DNA of 52,997 bases from Tenacibaculum sp. M341 (GTDB lineage: Bacteria; Bacteroidota; Bacteroidia; Flavobacteriales; Flavobacteriaceae). Shown here piece by piece: positions 33,412 to 42,627 of this stretch (the stretch's first letter is position 1; every line of letters begins with the position of its first letter). Location of the stretch: contig NZ_SJXJ01000026.1 in the NCBI RefSeq assembly GCF_004337695.1, positions 1-52,997 on the forward strand, read 5' to 3'. A program made the position numbers and the translations under genes. The notes beneath the pieces were generated by a model, which was not told where the DNA came from, searched no databases, and saw only the letters and a program-made list of their open reading frames with translations.

Positions 33412-34497
33412 ATGAAAAGGATATTAATAATAGGACCTTTTCCAGATCCTATATCTGGTGTATCATTAGCAAATAAAGTTGTTAAAAATGTACTTGACAC
33501 ATCTAATGAGTATAAAACAACAATTGTGAATACATCTTATCCTTACTTTGATGAGCATGTAGGTAAATTTTCGATAAAAAAACTCCTGTTTTTTCTAAAA
33601 ACGAATAGTAGTTTTTTTAAAATTTTTAATGCAGATATAGTTTACATAACACCTGGGCAAACTTTTTTTGGAATAGTAAAATATTCAGTATTCATTCTCT
33701 TATCAAAACTTTTAAGAAAGGAGCTTATCATACATGTTCATGGTAATTATCTAGGATATTGTTATTCGCAATTAAAAGGAATAAAAAGAAAAATGTTTTA
33801 TGCCTTGGTATCCCAGTTTTCTAAAGGAATAGTACTTTCAAAGTTGTTGAGAAACAACTTAACACCTTTTTTAGATGAGGATAAAATTTATGAATTGCCT
33901 AATTTTGCTGAAGATTATCTTTTAAAAGATGAAAACAATAAATTACTTACCAATAATGATAAATTACAAATTGTTTTTTTAAGTAATTTAATGCTCGAAA
34001 AAGGGATATTAGTTTTATTAGACGCTTTAAAATATCTTGAAGATCAGAATATTCGTTACGAAGCAAGAATAGCAGGTAATATTGATACTACTATTGAAAA
34101 AGAAATTCTTGATAACATAAAGAATTTAAAAAACACTAGTTATATAGGAGTTGTTAAGGGAAATGAAAAGAAGGATTTATTAAGTTGGAGTAACACATTT
34201 ATTTTACCAACTTATTATAAGATGGAAGGACAACCAATTTCAATTTTAGAAGCATTGGCAACTGAAAATTTAATTATTACAACAGCACATGCTGGTATTT
34301 TAGACATTATTACTAACAAAGAACACGGTTTTTTAGTTGAAAAAAGAAATGTTGAGAGTTTACAGGTTGTATTAACAGAGTTGTCTAATAATTTAACATT
34401 AGTACATTCTATAAGAAGAAAAAATAAAGAGTATTTTAAAAATAACTTTACAATTAATCAGTTTAAAAGTAGAATCATAAAAATATTAAATGCCTAA
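33412..34497 (+). CDS. Glycosyltransferase family 4-like
   Basis: A 361-aa GT-B glycosyltransferase. N-terminal ILIIGPFPDPISGVSLANKV; C-terminal donor-binding part with LEKGILVLLDALKYL and the EX7E motif in EGQPISILEALATENLIITT, followed by HAGILDIITNKEHGFLV. It transfers a sugar from a nucleotide donor; the sugar is unknown. Spaced 2 bp from the ligase-like gene and overlapping the acetyltransferase by 8 bp. Confidence 0.88.
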   Translation: MKRILIIGPFPDPISGVSLANKVVKNVLDTSNEYKTTIVNTSYPYFDEHVGKFSIKKLLFFLKTNSSFFKIFNADIVYITPGQTFFGIVKYSVFILLSKLLRKELIIHVHGNYLGYCYSQLKGIKRKMFYALVSQFSKGIVLSKLLRNNLTPFLDEDKIYELPNFAEDYLLKDENNKLLTNNDKLQIVFLSNLMLEKGILVLLDALKYLEDQNIRYEARIAGNIDTTIEKEILDNIKNLKNTSYIGVVKGNEKKDLLSWSNTFILPTYYKMEGQPISILEALATENLIITTAHAGILDIITNKEHGFLVEKRNVESLQVVLTELSNNLTLVHSIRRKNKEYFKNNFTINQFKSRIIKILNA

Positions 34498-35047
34498 CTA
34501 TCAAAATTTATCTGAATTTAAACTCCCCAAAAATTTTAGAGGTAGAAATGCATTTGTAGTACAACTATGGTGGTTAGTACAAACATTGTTTTTTAACACA
34601 TCTCCACAAGTATTTTATGGATGGAGGCGCTTTTTATTACGTCTTTTTGGAGCCAAAATTGGAAAAAAAGTAATTATAAGACCTTCAGTAAAAACTACCT
34701 ATCCATGGAAAGTTTCTATTGGTGATTATTCTTGGATTGGAGACGATGTTGTGTTGTATAGTTTAGGTGAAATAGAAATAGGTAACAATGTGGTTGTATC
34801 TCAAAAGAGTTATTTATGTACAGGATCTCATGATTATTTAACCAAAAGCTTTCCTATTTTTGCTAAGAAGATAACTATTGAAGATGAATGTTGGATAGCA
34901 ACCGATGTATTTGTAGCACCAGGAATCACCATTAAAAATGGTACCGTGGTAGGATCTAGAAGTAGTGTTTACAAAGATTTACCAGCTAATAAAGTATGTG
35001 TAGGAAACCCTGCAAAAGTAATAAGAGATAGAAAAGTTGAAAAGTAA
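34490..35047 (+). CDS. WcaF-like sugar O-acetyltransferase
   Basis: A 185-aa left-handed beta-helix acetyltransferase. N-terminal FRGRNAFVVQLWWLVQTLFF is typical of the colanic acid WcaF group. Hexapeptide repeats run from about residue 72, with the catalytic His in YLCTGSHDYLTKSFP, and GNPAKVIRDRK at the end. It would acetylate a sugar of the repeat unit using acetyl-CoA. Confidence 0.88.
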   Translation: MPNYQNLSEFKLPKNFRGRNAFVVQLWWLVQTLFFNTSPQVFYGWRRFLLRLFGAKIGKKVIIRPSVKTTYPWKVSIGDYSWIGDDVVLYSLGEIEIGNNVVVSQKSYLCTGSHDYLTKSFPIFAKKITIEDECWIATDVFVAPGITIKNGTVVGSRSSVYKDLPANKVCVGNPAKVIRDRKVEK

Positions 35048-36218
35048 AAATATATTAGTAATATCTCCGTTTTTTTTTCCCGAACCAATATCTACAGGAA
35101 AATTTAATACTAATTTAGTGAATTCCTTAAAAGATAAAGGACACAGAGTTACTGTACTTTGTTTTCATCCTTTTTATCCTGAATGGAAAACAAAAGTTAG
35201 CAATGATACTCTTGATGGAGTAACAATAATTAGAGGAGGTAAAAGTATTTTTTATCCTAAAATAGCAATTTTAAGAAGGATTGTTTTAGAGTTAAGTTTT
35301 CTTTTTTTTGTTCTTAGAAAAATAGCAAAGCATCAAAAAAACAAGGATATAATATTACCTGTTTTTCCTCCTAGTTTTGCCTTTTTTGGAATTTTATTTT
35401 TTTTGAATAAAAAGATCAGAAAAGTAGGGATGGTTCATGATTTACAAGAAATTTATTCTTCTAATAAAAAGGGAATTTTAAATAAAATCATTAGTTTTTT
35501 CATTAACAAAATTGAAAATAAATGTTATTCGAGTTGCGATAAGCTTATTTTTTTATCTGAAGAAATGAAAGAGCAGGCAAGAAGTTTATACGATTTAGAA
35601 AAAACAACCATAGAAGTACAATACCCTTTTATAACAATAACAGATAAGATTTCTAATGATTTAGGAAATGTTTTAAATCCTGAAAATATAAATATTGTTT
35701 ATTCAGGAGCTTTAGGAGAAAAACAAAATCCAGAAGAGTTATATGATTTCTTTAAGTATGCATTAGATACAATAGATATTGATAATATTTTTTTTCATAT
35801 TTTTTCACAAGGAGCTGATTTTCAAAAATTAAAAGAAAAAAATAGTAATAGAAAAATTAAGTTTCATAATTTAGTTAAAAAGGAAAATCTTGAAGAACTT
35901 TATAAAAGAAGTGATATTCAAATAATTCCACAATTACCTAATACATCCAAAGGTTCTTTACCATCTAAATTACCAAACTTATTAATTTCAGGATGCAAAA
36001 TATTGGTAATAACAGATAAAAATAGCGAGATAGAAAAGCTTTTTAAAAATAATAATTTGGAAAAGGCAATACATTCGTGGAATCAAGATACAATATTAGC
36101 ATCTTTAAAAAGTTTGATAACTTTGAAGACAGATAAAAATCATCAATCTACCATAGCCAAGAAGTTGTTTACAATAGACCAGATGGTAGAAAAGATTATT
36201 AATTGTACACTCAATTGA
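35037..36218 (+). CDS. WcaI-like glycosyltransferase
   Basis: A 393-aa glycosyltransferase resembling colanic acid WcaI: N-terminal NILVISPFFFPEPISTGKFN, VTVLCFHPFYPEW, and VGMVHDLQEIYSSNKKG, with a C-terminal donor domain (NIVYSGALGEKQNPEELYDF). It starts with TTG at 35037 inside the end of the acetyltransferase gene (11-bp overlap). No nearby ATG would keep the N-terminal motif. Confidence 0.82.
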   Translation: MKSKNILVISPFFFPEPISTGKFNTNLVNSLKDKGHRVTVLCFHPFYPEWKTKVSNDTLDGVTIIRGGKSIFYPKIAILRRIVLELSFLFFVLRKIAKHQKNKDIILPVFPPSFAFFGILFFLNKKIRKVGMVHDLQEIYSSNKKGILNKIISFFINKIENKCYSSCDKLIFLSEEMKEQARSLYDLEKTTIEVQYPFITITDKISNDLGNVLNPENINIVYSGALGEKQNPEELYDFFKYALDTIDIDNIFFHIFSQGADFQKLKEKNSNRKIKFHNLVKKENLEELYKRSDIQIIPQLPNTSKGSLPSKLPNLLISGCKILVITDKNSEIEKLFKNNNLEKAIHSWNQDTILASLKSLITLKTDKNHQSTIAKKLFTIDQMVEKIINCTLN

Positions 36219-37570
36219 AAAAAAGATATTCAACATACATCCCCTATCTATTGTTGATAATAGATTTGTTTTTAATTAATTTATCTTTAATTATTCTTAA
36301 AGATAAAGAGTATTTAATTACTGAGTTTTTAGTGTATATTAATTTATTTTGGATAGTTTCTTCTTTAATAACAAGTTTTTACAAAATTTACCGACATCAT
36401 AACTATTTTAAAATTTTATCATTACTAGTTGGACAATTACTACTTTTTATGTTGGGTTTTTTTACTTTTTTTAGTTTGTTTAGGGAAGGAGATGTAGTAC
36501 ATAATCAAACAAAAGTCTTAGTAACAATCATTGTAACAATTAGTATTACTCATATTATATTCTTTTACCTATTAAAAAAATACAGAAGCTATGGAAAAAA
36601 CTATAGGAAGGTAGTTGTTTTAGGGTTTGATGAATCTACAGTTGAACTTACAGACATGTTTAAAAACGATAAAGAATTAGGATATCAGTTTTTAGGTTTT
36701 TTCTCAGATAAAAAAAACGATACAGCTAATTTTTTAGGATCGTTAAAACAATATGAAAATTATGTTTTAAATAATAATGTTGATGAAATTTATTGCTCTT
36801 TAACAGAATTAAAAAACAAACAAATAAAAAAGATAAAAAAGTTTGCCATTCGTCATAAGAGAAAGGTAAAATTAATTCCTAATGCTAACGAATTATACAA
36901 TAAGAATACAGTAACAGAGTTTTATGGAGATTCTTTAGTGGTTTTAAACGTAAAACAACTCCCTTTTGAACTTATTGAAAACCGAATTATAAAGAGAATA
37001 TTTGATGTGTTCTTTTCTATACTAGTATGTGTTTTTATAATTTCTTGGTTGTATCCTATTTTATGGATTTTAATAAAATTAGAATCTAAAGGACCAGTTA
37101 TTTTTAAGCAAGAGAGAGAAGGATTTAATGGAAAAAAGTTTGTTTGTTATAAGTTTAGATCGATGCGAATAAATGCAGAAGCTAACCAAGTTCATACAAC
37201 TAAAAATGATCAAAGAATAACTAAAACAGGAGCGTTTATAAGGAAAACAAGTATTGATGAAATTCCTCAGTTTTTTAATGTTTTATTTGGGAGTATGAGT
37301 GTTGTTGGACCTCGACCTCATTTAGAAAGTTTAGCTTTAGAATATCAAAAAGATGTTGATAATTATTTAGAAAGATATGCAGTAAAACCTGGTATTACAG
37401 GGTTAGCGCAGATTAGTGGTTATAGAGGTGAAATTAGAAAAAAATCAGATATTAAAAACAGGGTACGATTAGACATATTCTATATCGAAAATTGGTCTTT
37501 TTTATTAGATATAAAAATAATTATAAACACAATACTTAACGTTTTTAAGGGAGATGAAAATGCTTACTAA
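36215..37570 (+). CDS. Polyprenyl-phosphate sugar-1-phosphate transferase (initiating enzyme)
   Basis: A 451-aa membrane enzyme that loads the first sugar phosphate onto undecaprenyl phosphate. Four N-terminal membrane segments, a Rossmann-like middle (KVVVLGFDESTVELTD), a fifth segment (VFFSILVCVFIISWLYPI), and the catalytic domain with GPVIFKQEREGFNGKKFVCY, KFRSMR, SIDEIPQFFNVLFGSMSVVG, PRPH and KPGITGLAQISGYRGE. The start is either TTG at 36215, sharing TTGA with the previous stop, or TTG at 36203. It lies near the end of the operon it initiates. Confidence 0.9.
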   Translation: MKKRYSTYIPYLLLIIDLFLINLSLIILKDKEYLITEFLVYINLFWIVSSLITSFYKIYRHHNYFKILSLLVGQLLLFMLGFFTFFSLFREGDVVHNQTKVLVTIIVTISITHIIFFYLLKKYRSYGKNYRKVVVLGFDESTVELTDMFKNDKELGYQFLGFFSDKKNDTANFLGSLKQYENYVLNNNVDEIYCSLTELKNKQIKKIKKFAIRHKRKVKLIPNANELYNKNTVTEFYGDSLVVLNVKQLPFELIENRIIKRIFDVFFSILVCVFIISWLYPILWILIKLESKGPVIFKQEREGFNGKKFVCYKFRSMRINAEANQVHTTKNDQRITKTGAFIRKTSIDEIPQFFNVLFGSMSVVGPRPHLESLALEYQKDVDNYLERYAVKPGITGLAQISGYRGEIRKKSDIKNRVRLDIFYIENWSFLLDIKIIINTILNVFKGDENAY

Positions 37571-38337
37571 TGAAAGCTAAAATAAAATTATCAGCCACAA
37601 TTGTTCTATATAATCAAGATAAGAAAGAGCTTAAAAAAGCAATTAATTCTTTTTTAAATATCAAATTGATTAAACATTTATTTATTGTTGATAATTCATC
37701 TTTTCCTAATATTGATGTTTCAGAGTTTCAAACAAATGAGATAAGTTATATTTCTACAAGAAAGAACTTAGGTTTTTCTAAAGCAAATAACCATACTATT
37801 AATAGAATAAAAGGTTTTTCTGATTATCATCTTGTTTTAAATCCTGATGTTTTTTTTGAAGAGAATATTGTTGAAGAACTTATAAAAAGATTAAGAGAAG
37901 AAGAGGATGTTTCTTTAATAACTCCTAAAGTTGTATTTCCAAATGGAGACAATCAATACAATATCCGTAAATATCCGTCAGCTTTTGATTTAATTATTAG
38001 AAAGCTTCATGTTTTTAAAGGTAGAATTCATAAACAAGAATATAGAGATAGAGATTTATCAAAACCATTATATCCAGAAGCCATTCATGGGTGTTTTATG
38101 TTGTTTAAAACCGAAGACTTTGTGAGTTTAGGAGGGTTTGACGAACGTTACTTTTTATACATGGAAGACATTGATATTTGCAGAAAAATAGATGCCATTG
38201 GTAAAAAGAAGTTGTATTACCCTAATGTAGCAGTAACTCATGTGTTAAAACAAGGATCCTCAAAGAGTTTTAAGCTATTATTATATCATTTAAGCTCCGC
38301 AATTAAGTACTTTTTAAAGTGGAGAAGGTACAATTAA
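37570..38337 (+). CDS. Glycosyltransferase family 2
   Basis: A 255-aa GT-A enzyme related to rhamnosyltransferase-type GT2 proteins. Motifs: ATIVLYNQDKKELKKAINSF, FIVDNSSF, NLGFSKANNHTI, a DxD-like NPDVFFEE, and HGCFMLFKTEDFVSLGGFDE with YFLYMEDIDICRKI. Its ATG shares one base with the previous stop. Last gene of the polysaccharide operon; no hairpin terminator was seen, only the repeat element downstream. Confidence 0.9.
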   Translation: MKAKIKLSATIVLYNQDKKELKKAINSFLNIKLIKHLFIVDNSSFPNIDVSEFQTNEISYISTRKNLGFSKANNHTINRIKGFSDYHLVLNPDVFFEENIVEELIKRLREEEDVSLITPKVVFPNGDNQYNIRKYPSAFDLIIRKLHVFKGRIHKQEYRDRDLSKPLYPEAIHGCFMLFKTEDFVSLGGFDERYFLYMEDIDICRKIDAIGKKKLYYPNVAVTHVLKQGSSKSFKLLLYHLSSAIKYFLKWRRYN

Positions 38338-38338
38338 C

Positions 38339-38425
38339 AATTATCATTTATCAGTGATCAATGTTTTCATACAGCTTTCCAAGTAAAATAAATGATAATT
38401 GATCACGGACAACTGATCACTGAAA
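38339..38425. repeat. TGATAATTGATCAC-type inverted repeat
   Basis: Left AATTATCATTTATCAGTGAT and right AAATGATAATTGATCACGGA are inverted around a short centre, with TGATCACTGA at the end. Same family as the mutS/trmH element at 5091-5371. It sits between convergent genes. Confidence 0.55.
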
Positions 38426-38427
38426 TA

Positions 38428-39036
38428 TCAGATATATCCTAATTGAATAGCTTTTTTTACCAAGCCAGCATTTGTTTTTACCTGTAGTTTTAAAAAGATA
38501 TTTTTCTTATGAGTTTCAACAGTATGTCTACTTAAAAATAACTTAGCAGCAATTTCTTCAACAGTATGTTCTTCAGTAATTAAAATAATAATTTCACGCT
38601 CTCTTTTAGTAACAATATTTTTTGAAAAAGCAAAAGTAGAGGCATCTGAAATATCATCATAAAAATAAGAAGTTTCATTATAAACAATACTTTTAATAGC
38701 TTCAATTACTATAGATATATCAGTATCTTTCAGTAAATAACCATCATAAAACTTATGTTCATAATGTAAAGGTTGAAACATACTAATAACAAGAGTTTTT
38801 AATGAAAGATTCAATTTTTTTACCTGTTTAATAAATTCGATACCATTTACATCAGGCATAGAAATATCAGTTATAATTAAATCTACATTCGTTGATTTCT
38901 TTATAAATGTAAGAGCTTCTTTAGGATTGGTAAAAGTAGCAACCACCTCTACAAAAGAGTAAATTGTTAAGGAGGCTTTTAAACCATTTAAAAACAATAA
39001 ATGATCATCAACTAAAACAATATTAATTTTATCCAT
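38428..39036 (-). CDS. NarL/LuxR-family response regulator
   Basis: A 202-aa response regulator. The receiver has VLVDDH (Asp10, Asp11), phospho-acceptor Asp57 in LIITDISMPDVNG, and LLKDTD. The C-terminal HTH is standard: TKREREIIILITEEHTVEEI, then AAKLFLSRHTVETHKKNIF. It overlaps the kinase gene by 8 bp and forms a two-component pair with it. A 22-bp palindrome at 40941-40962 in the divergent promoter is a plausible binding site (inference). Confidence 0.93.
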   Translation of the reverse strand: MDKINIVLVDDHLLFLNGLKASLTIYSFVEVVATFTNPKEALTFIKKSTNVDLIITDISMPDVNGIEFIKQVKKLNLSLKTLVISMFQPLHYEHKFYDGYLLKDTDISIVIEAIKSIVYNETSYFYDDISDASTFAFSKNIVTKREREIIILITEEHTVEEIAAKLFLSRHTVETHKKNIFLKLQVKTNAGLVKKAIQLGYI

Positions 39037-40909
39037 GATCTTTAGGTATTTTTATCAATATACTAGTCCCTCTTTGTAAAACACTATCTACTTCAAACGT
39101 CCCATGAAGTGTTTTAACCCTTTCTTTAATATTTTGTAAACCAATTCCATTAGCAGTATTAGTTGTATCAAACCCAGTTCCATTATCTTCAACAATCAAT
39201 GTAATATCTTCAGAAATAGTAATAGAAAGCTCCACAGAACTAGCTTTAGCATACTTATATATGTTGTTTATTAATTCTTGAATAGTTCTGTATAAAAACA
39301 CCTTTTGATCGGTAGTTATTTTTTGAATAGCTGTTTCAGGAAAAAGAGAGATTTCTATTGAAAAATGATTTTTATAACGTTGTTGTAACGTTTGTAACAA
39401 ATGTGTTAATGGTTGCTGAATACTAAAATTTGAGCTTAAACTATGTGATAATAAGCGAACTTCTTTAGAAATATCAGTGATATTTTGAAGTAATTCGTTT
39501 GTTGCTTCCGTTGATTGTAATGAAGTTACAAAATGTTTAACACCAGAAAGCTGTCCTCCAATACCATCATGTAGTTCCATAGCAATTCTATTTTTCTCTT
39601 TCTCTTCACCAGCAACATAACCTTCAATATGTTTTAACTTCTGATCTTGCTCCAATTGTGCTTTTTCTTGTAAGAATAATTGCTGTTCTTGTTTTTGAAT
39701 TATTTTTTGCGATTTAATTCGGTTTCTATAAATAAAAACGAGCAATAATAAAATAGAACCAATTAAACCACTAATACCGTAGATTAACTTTTTTTGTTTC
39801 GCTTCAAGTACTTTTTCTTTTTCTAAAAAAGCAATTTGATCATTTTTTTTAGCAAAATCATATTCAGTTTGTAATTTTTCAAAAGTTCTGTTTTTATCAA
39901 TCGTAAATAAGCTGTCTTGTAATTCAATGTACTTTTCTTGATATTCAAAACCCTCTTCAAATTGCTTGTTATGCCATAAAGCTCCTGATAATAACCAATA
40001 TAAGTGAGCTTTTTGACGATTGTCAACATATTTTCCGTAATCATTAATAGCTATTAAGTATTTTTTTACAGCTTCAGTATAATTTTCTTGATGTTCATAG
40101 TATATTGCTTTAGACGCATTTATAAAATGTAATCCCTTATAATCATGCAAGTGTAGAGCTATTTGTTCTGCTTTATCTAAGTGTTGAAAAGCTTCTTTAA
40201 ATTGTTTTTGAACAACTAATATATCAGCGAGGTTACTATGTACAATTCTTTTTAAATAATTGTTTTTTGAATCTTTTAAGTAAAACAGCGATTTTTTATA
40301 GTAATAAATACTACTATCCTTATTCTTTAAAAGATGAATTCCCCCAATATTATTATGTATAGAAGCAATAATATCAGAATTATCAGTATCAATTTTTTTT
40401 AGAAGAGAGTGTAATAATGTAAAAGCTTTTTTCTCATTTTTTGTACTCTTAAATAAGATGGCTTTATTTATTTGAAACTTATAGAAGTTGTCAGTATAGT
40501 TTTTGTTTTTTAATGTTTTTAAACCTGTCTCTATTAATTCTAAACATTTATCGTAGTTATTTTTTCTTCGATTTATTTTAGAAAGTAATAAAATGCTTAA
40601 AGATTTTAAAGAAACATCATTTATCTCAAGTTTCAAACATTTATTAATTGTTTCTTCAGCTTCTTTAATTTTATCTTTTTTGTATTGAATTGAAGCTAAA
40701 TTATAGTAAGCTATAGGTAATAGGCTACTTTCTTTTTGTTTTTCTGATAAAAACACTGCTTGTTTAGCATATTTATGAGCTTTAGTAAAGTTTTCATTTT
40801 TAAGTACTTCGAAGTTTTTTAAAGCTTCTAAAATTCTTGTTTTTTCTTGAGAAAAAAGAACAGAGCACCAACAAACAAAAACAACTAAATAGCATTTTTT
40901 TAATATCAA
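39029..40909 (-). CDS. TPR-containing sensor histidine kinase
   Basis: A 626-aa kinase of the same plan as the one at 10843. Signal peptide (MILKKCYLVVFVCWCSVLFS), TPRs across about 25-340, a membrane segment near 375-395 (GISGLIGSILLLLVFIYRN), HisKA_3 domain with His447 in IAMELHDGIGGQLSGV, and ATPase motifs VEDNGTGFD and NGIGLQNIKERVKTLHG. Divergent from three secreted-protein genes. Relation to the first kinase is one of architecture, with low identity in the TPR part. Confidence 0.92.
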   Translation of the reverse strand: MILKKCYLVVFVCWCSVLFSQEKTRILEALKNFEVLKNENFTKAHKYAKQAVFLSEKQKESSLLPIAYYNLASIQYKKDKIKEAEETINKCLKLEINDVSLKSLSILLLSKINRRKNNYDKCLELIETGLKTLKNKNYTDNFYKFQINKAILFKSTKNEKKAFTLLHSLLKKIDTDNSDIIASIHNNIGGIHLLKNKDSSIYYYKKSLFYLKDSKNNYLKRIVHSNLADILVVQKQFKEAFQHLDKAEQIALHLHDYKGLHFINASKAIYYEHQENYTEAVKKYLIAINDYGKYVDNRQKAHLYWLLSGALWHNKQFEEGFEYQEKYIELQDSLFTIDKNRTFEKLQTEYDFAKKNDQIAFLEKEKVLEAKQKKLIYGISGLIGSILLLLVFIYRNRIKSQKIIQKQEQQLFLQEKAQLEQDQKLKHIEGYVAGEEKEKNRIAMELHDGIGGQLSGVKHFVTSLQSTEATNELLQNITDISKEVRLLSHSLSSNFSIQQPLTHLLQTLQQRYKNHFSIEISLFPETAIQKITTDQKVFLYRTIQELINNIYKYAKASSVELSITISEDITLIVEDNGTGFDTTNTANGIGLQNIKERVKTLHGTFEVDSVLQRGTSILIKIPKDHG

Positions 40910-40940
40910 TTTTTTAAGATTTAGGTTATTATAATAACAA

Positions 40941-40962
40941 AAATACCATAAATATGGTATTT
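40941..40962. promoter_or_regulatory. 22-bp perfect palindrome in divergent promoter
   Basis: Arms AAATACCAT (40941-40949) and ATGGTATTT (40954-40962) around AAAT, lying 31 bp from the kinase start and 37 bp from the secreted-protein start. A CAAATTTG near 40983-40990 may be the -7 region of the plus-strand gene, putting the palindrome near an activator position. Candidate site for the NarL-type regulator encoded at 38428. Confidence 0.55.
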
Positions 40963-40999
40963 CTTTGTGTTTATAATAACAGCAAATTTGTAATATACA

Positions 41000-41614
41000 A
41001 TGAGAACGAAAAAAATTATTTTAACAACTGTGCTCTTATATGGCTTACATGTTAAAGCACAAGAACAAAAAGACTGGGTTTGTGGAGATCCAGTAGTAGG
41101 GGAAGTTAATAATGTTCATTTTAGAAATTGTGATAAAGATATTCTAATTACAACAACAAAGAATGAAGGAGAAAAAGAAACAGTTATAGGGGGAGTTATA
41201 GAAACTACTAAGAGAATAATAATTAAACCTGAGCCAGGAGGAAGAGTAAAGATTATTGCAGGAATAAAGCATGTTCATACCAAAAAAGAAGACCACAGCC
41301 ATAGAGGAATTGCACATAGAGGAACCAAAATAGGTAGTAATAGTGGAGGGCAAAGTGCAGAAAGAATATTGTTGATTGAAAGAATGGATGACTCTTTCGA
41401 ATTATTTCCAAATCCAGTTAAAGATCAATTAAACATAAGTATTGAAGAAGAGATTCTTTACTACAAAATAACAGACAGTTTCGGATTCATTTATTTAGAG
41501 GGAGAAAATAATTATAACAAGATTATAAAAACAGATCTGCTAACAAAAGGAGTCTATAATTTAACAATTCAAACAAAAACTAAAATAAAAACAAAAACAT
41601 TTTATAAAAACTAA
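41000..41614 (+). CDS. Secreted protein with T9SS sorting domain, His-rich
   Basis: A 204-aa secreted protein. Signal peptide MRTKKIILTTVLLYGLHVKA, a middle region with KRIIIKPEPGGRVKIIAGIK like the 3-coathanger stack motif, a His-rich stretch (HVHTKKEDHSHRGIAHRG, about 93-110) that could bind metal, and a C-terminal T9SS type A domain (FELFPNPVKDQLNIS). First of three co-directional genes after the palindrome. Function unknown. Confidence 0.82.
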   Translation: MRTKKIILTTVLLYGLHVKAQEQKDWVCGDPVVGEVNNVHFRNCDKDILITTTKNEGEKETVIGGVIETTKRIIIKPEPGGRVKIIAGIKHVHTKKEDHSHRGIAHRGTKIGSNSGGQSAERILLIERMDDSFELFPNPVKDQLNISIEEEILYYKITDSFGFIYLEGENNYNKIIKTDLLTKGVYNLTIQTKTKIKTKTFYKN

Positions 41615-41627
41615 AAATAAATCAATT

Positions 41628-42527
41628 ATGAAAAAAGTAATTTTAACAGCTGTCATACTAATAAACTCAATGGATTTCTTTGGTCAAAACACCTTTCCTC
41701 TAAACGGAAACGTAGGTATTGGAACTTCAAATCCGCAAGAAAAGTTACAAATTGGAAATACTGGTTTTACTTTTCATGACGGCGGACATAAAGTACTAAC
41801 TTTTAACCCTAATACTACTAATCAAGGGGCAATAAGATATGACGTAACTAATAAGAGATTTACTTTTGAAACAGTTGTGAATGGAGCCTTAGTTCCTCAT
41901 TTTCATATTAATAATAATAAAAATGTAATAGTGAATGGTAAATTAGGAATAGGAACAGGTAATCCTTTTAGTAAACTAGATATTTTATCTAATGATTTTT
42001 TAATTACACGATTTAAAAGACAAGGATCAGGTGGTGGAATAGGTAGTGAATATGTAAATGGTAATGGAAAATCTTGGAGAGTTGCAGTAGGAGGAAATAA
42101 TACTTTTAGTATTTACAAAGGGACTGATTCTTTTGGTAATGGTTTTATTATTAATGAAGAAGGAAATATAGGTATAGGAACAGTAAACCCTGATAGTAAA
42201 CTAACTGTAAAAGGACAAATACACTGTGAAGAAATATTAGTAGATTTAGAAGTACCAGCAGATTACGTATTTCAAAAGTACTATACGGGTAACTCTACTT
42301 TAAAAGAAGATTATAAAATGCCAACTTTAGAAGAGGTTGAGGCATTTACAAAAGAAAATCATCATTTACCAAATGTACCATCAGCTAAAAAAATGCAAGA
42401 AGAAGGAGTAGAGTTAAAGGAAATGACCAATTTATTACTTCAAAAAATAGAAGAGCTTACCTTATATACAATAGAACAAGAAAAACGTATAAAATTGTTA
42501 GAAGAGGAATTGAAATCTAAAAAGTAA
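41628..42527 (+). CDS. Secreted tail-fiber-like repeat protein
   Basis: A 299-aa secreted protein, signal peptide MKKVILTAVILINSMDFFGQ. Three repeats of the form GIGTSNPQEKLQIGN (near 26-40, 105-120 and 180-195) are typical of Bacteroidota tail-fiber/cell-wall-anchor-like proteins. The C-terminus (LPTLEEVEAFTKENHHLPN-like segment followed by a coiled coil) matches the stalk usually preceding or replacing a peptidase S74 chaperone domain, but no autocleavage Ser-Asn region was identified. 13 bp after the previous gene. Confidence 0.8.
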   Translation: MKKVILTAVILINSMDFFGQNTFPLNGNVGIGTSNPQEKLQIGNTGFTFHDGGHKVLTFNPNTTNQGAIRYDVTNKRFTFETVVNGALVPHFHINNNKNVIVNGKLGIGTGNPFSKLDILSNDFLITRFKRQGSGGGIGSEYVNGNGKSWRVAVGGNNTFSIYKGTDSFGNGFIINEEGNIGIGTVNPDSKLTVKGQIHCEEILVDLEVPADYVFQKYYTGNSTLKEDYKMPTLEEVEAFTKENHHLPNVPSAKKMQEEGVELKEMTNLLLQKIEELTLYTIEQEKRIKLLEEELKSKK

Positions 42528-42546
42528 TTAGCTTTTAATTCATAAT

Positions 42547-42571
42547 AAACCACACCTTTTGTGTGTGGTTT
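42547..42571 (+). terminator. Hairpin after tail-fiber-like gene
   Basis: AAACCACAC-CTTTT-GTGTGTGGTTT perfect stem, but with no long T-run after it, so termination may be partial. Confidence 0.5.
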
Positions 42572-42627
42572 ACTTAAAAAGTATTATTAAGAAATACTAA
42601 ATCAACCAAATAAATTTAAAAAAAAAT

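Noticed and set aside
24671-38337. Complete dTDP-rhamnose pathway
   Set aside because: Only the 3,5-epimerase gene is present; rfbA, rfbB and rfbD were not found in the window.
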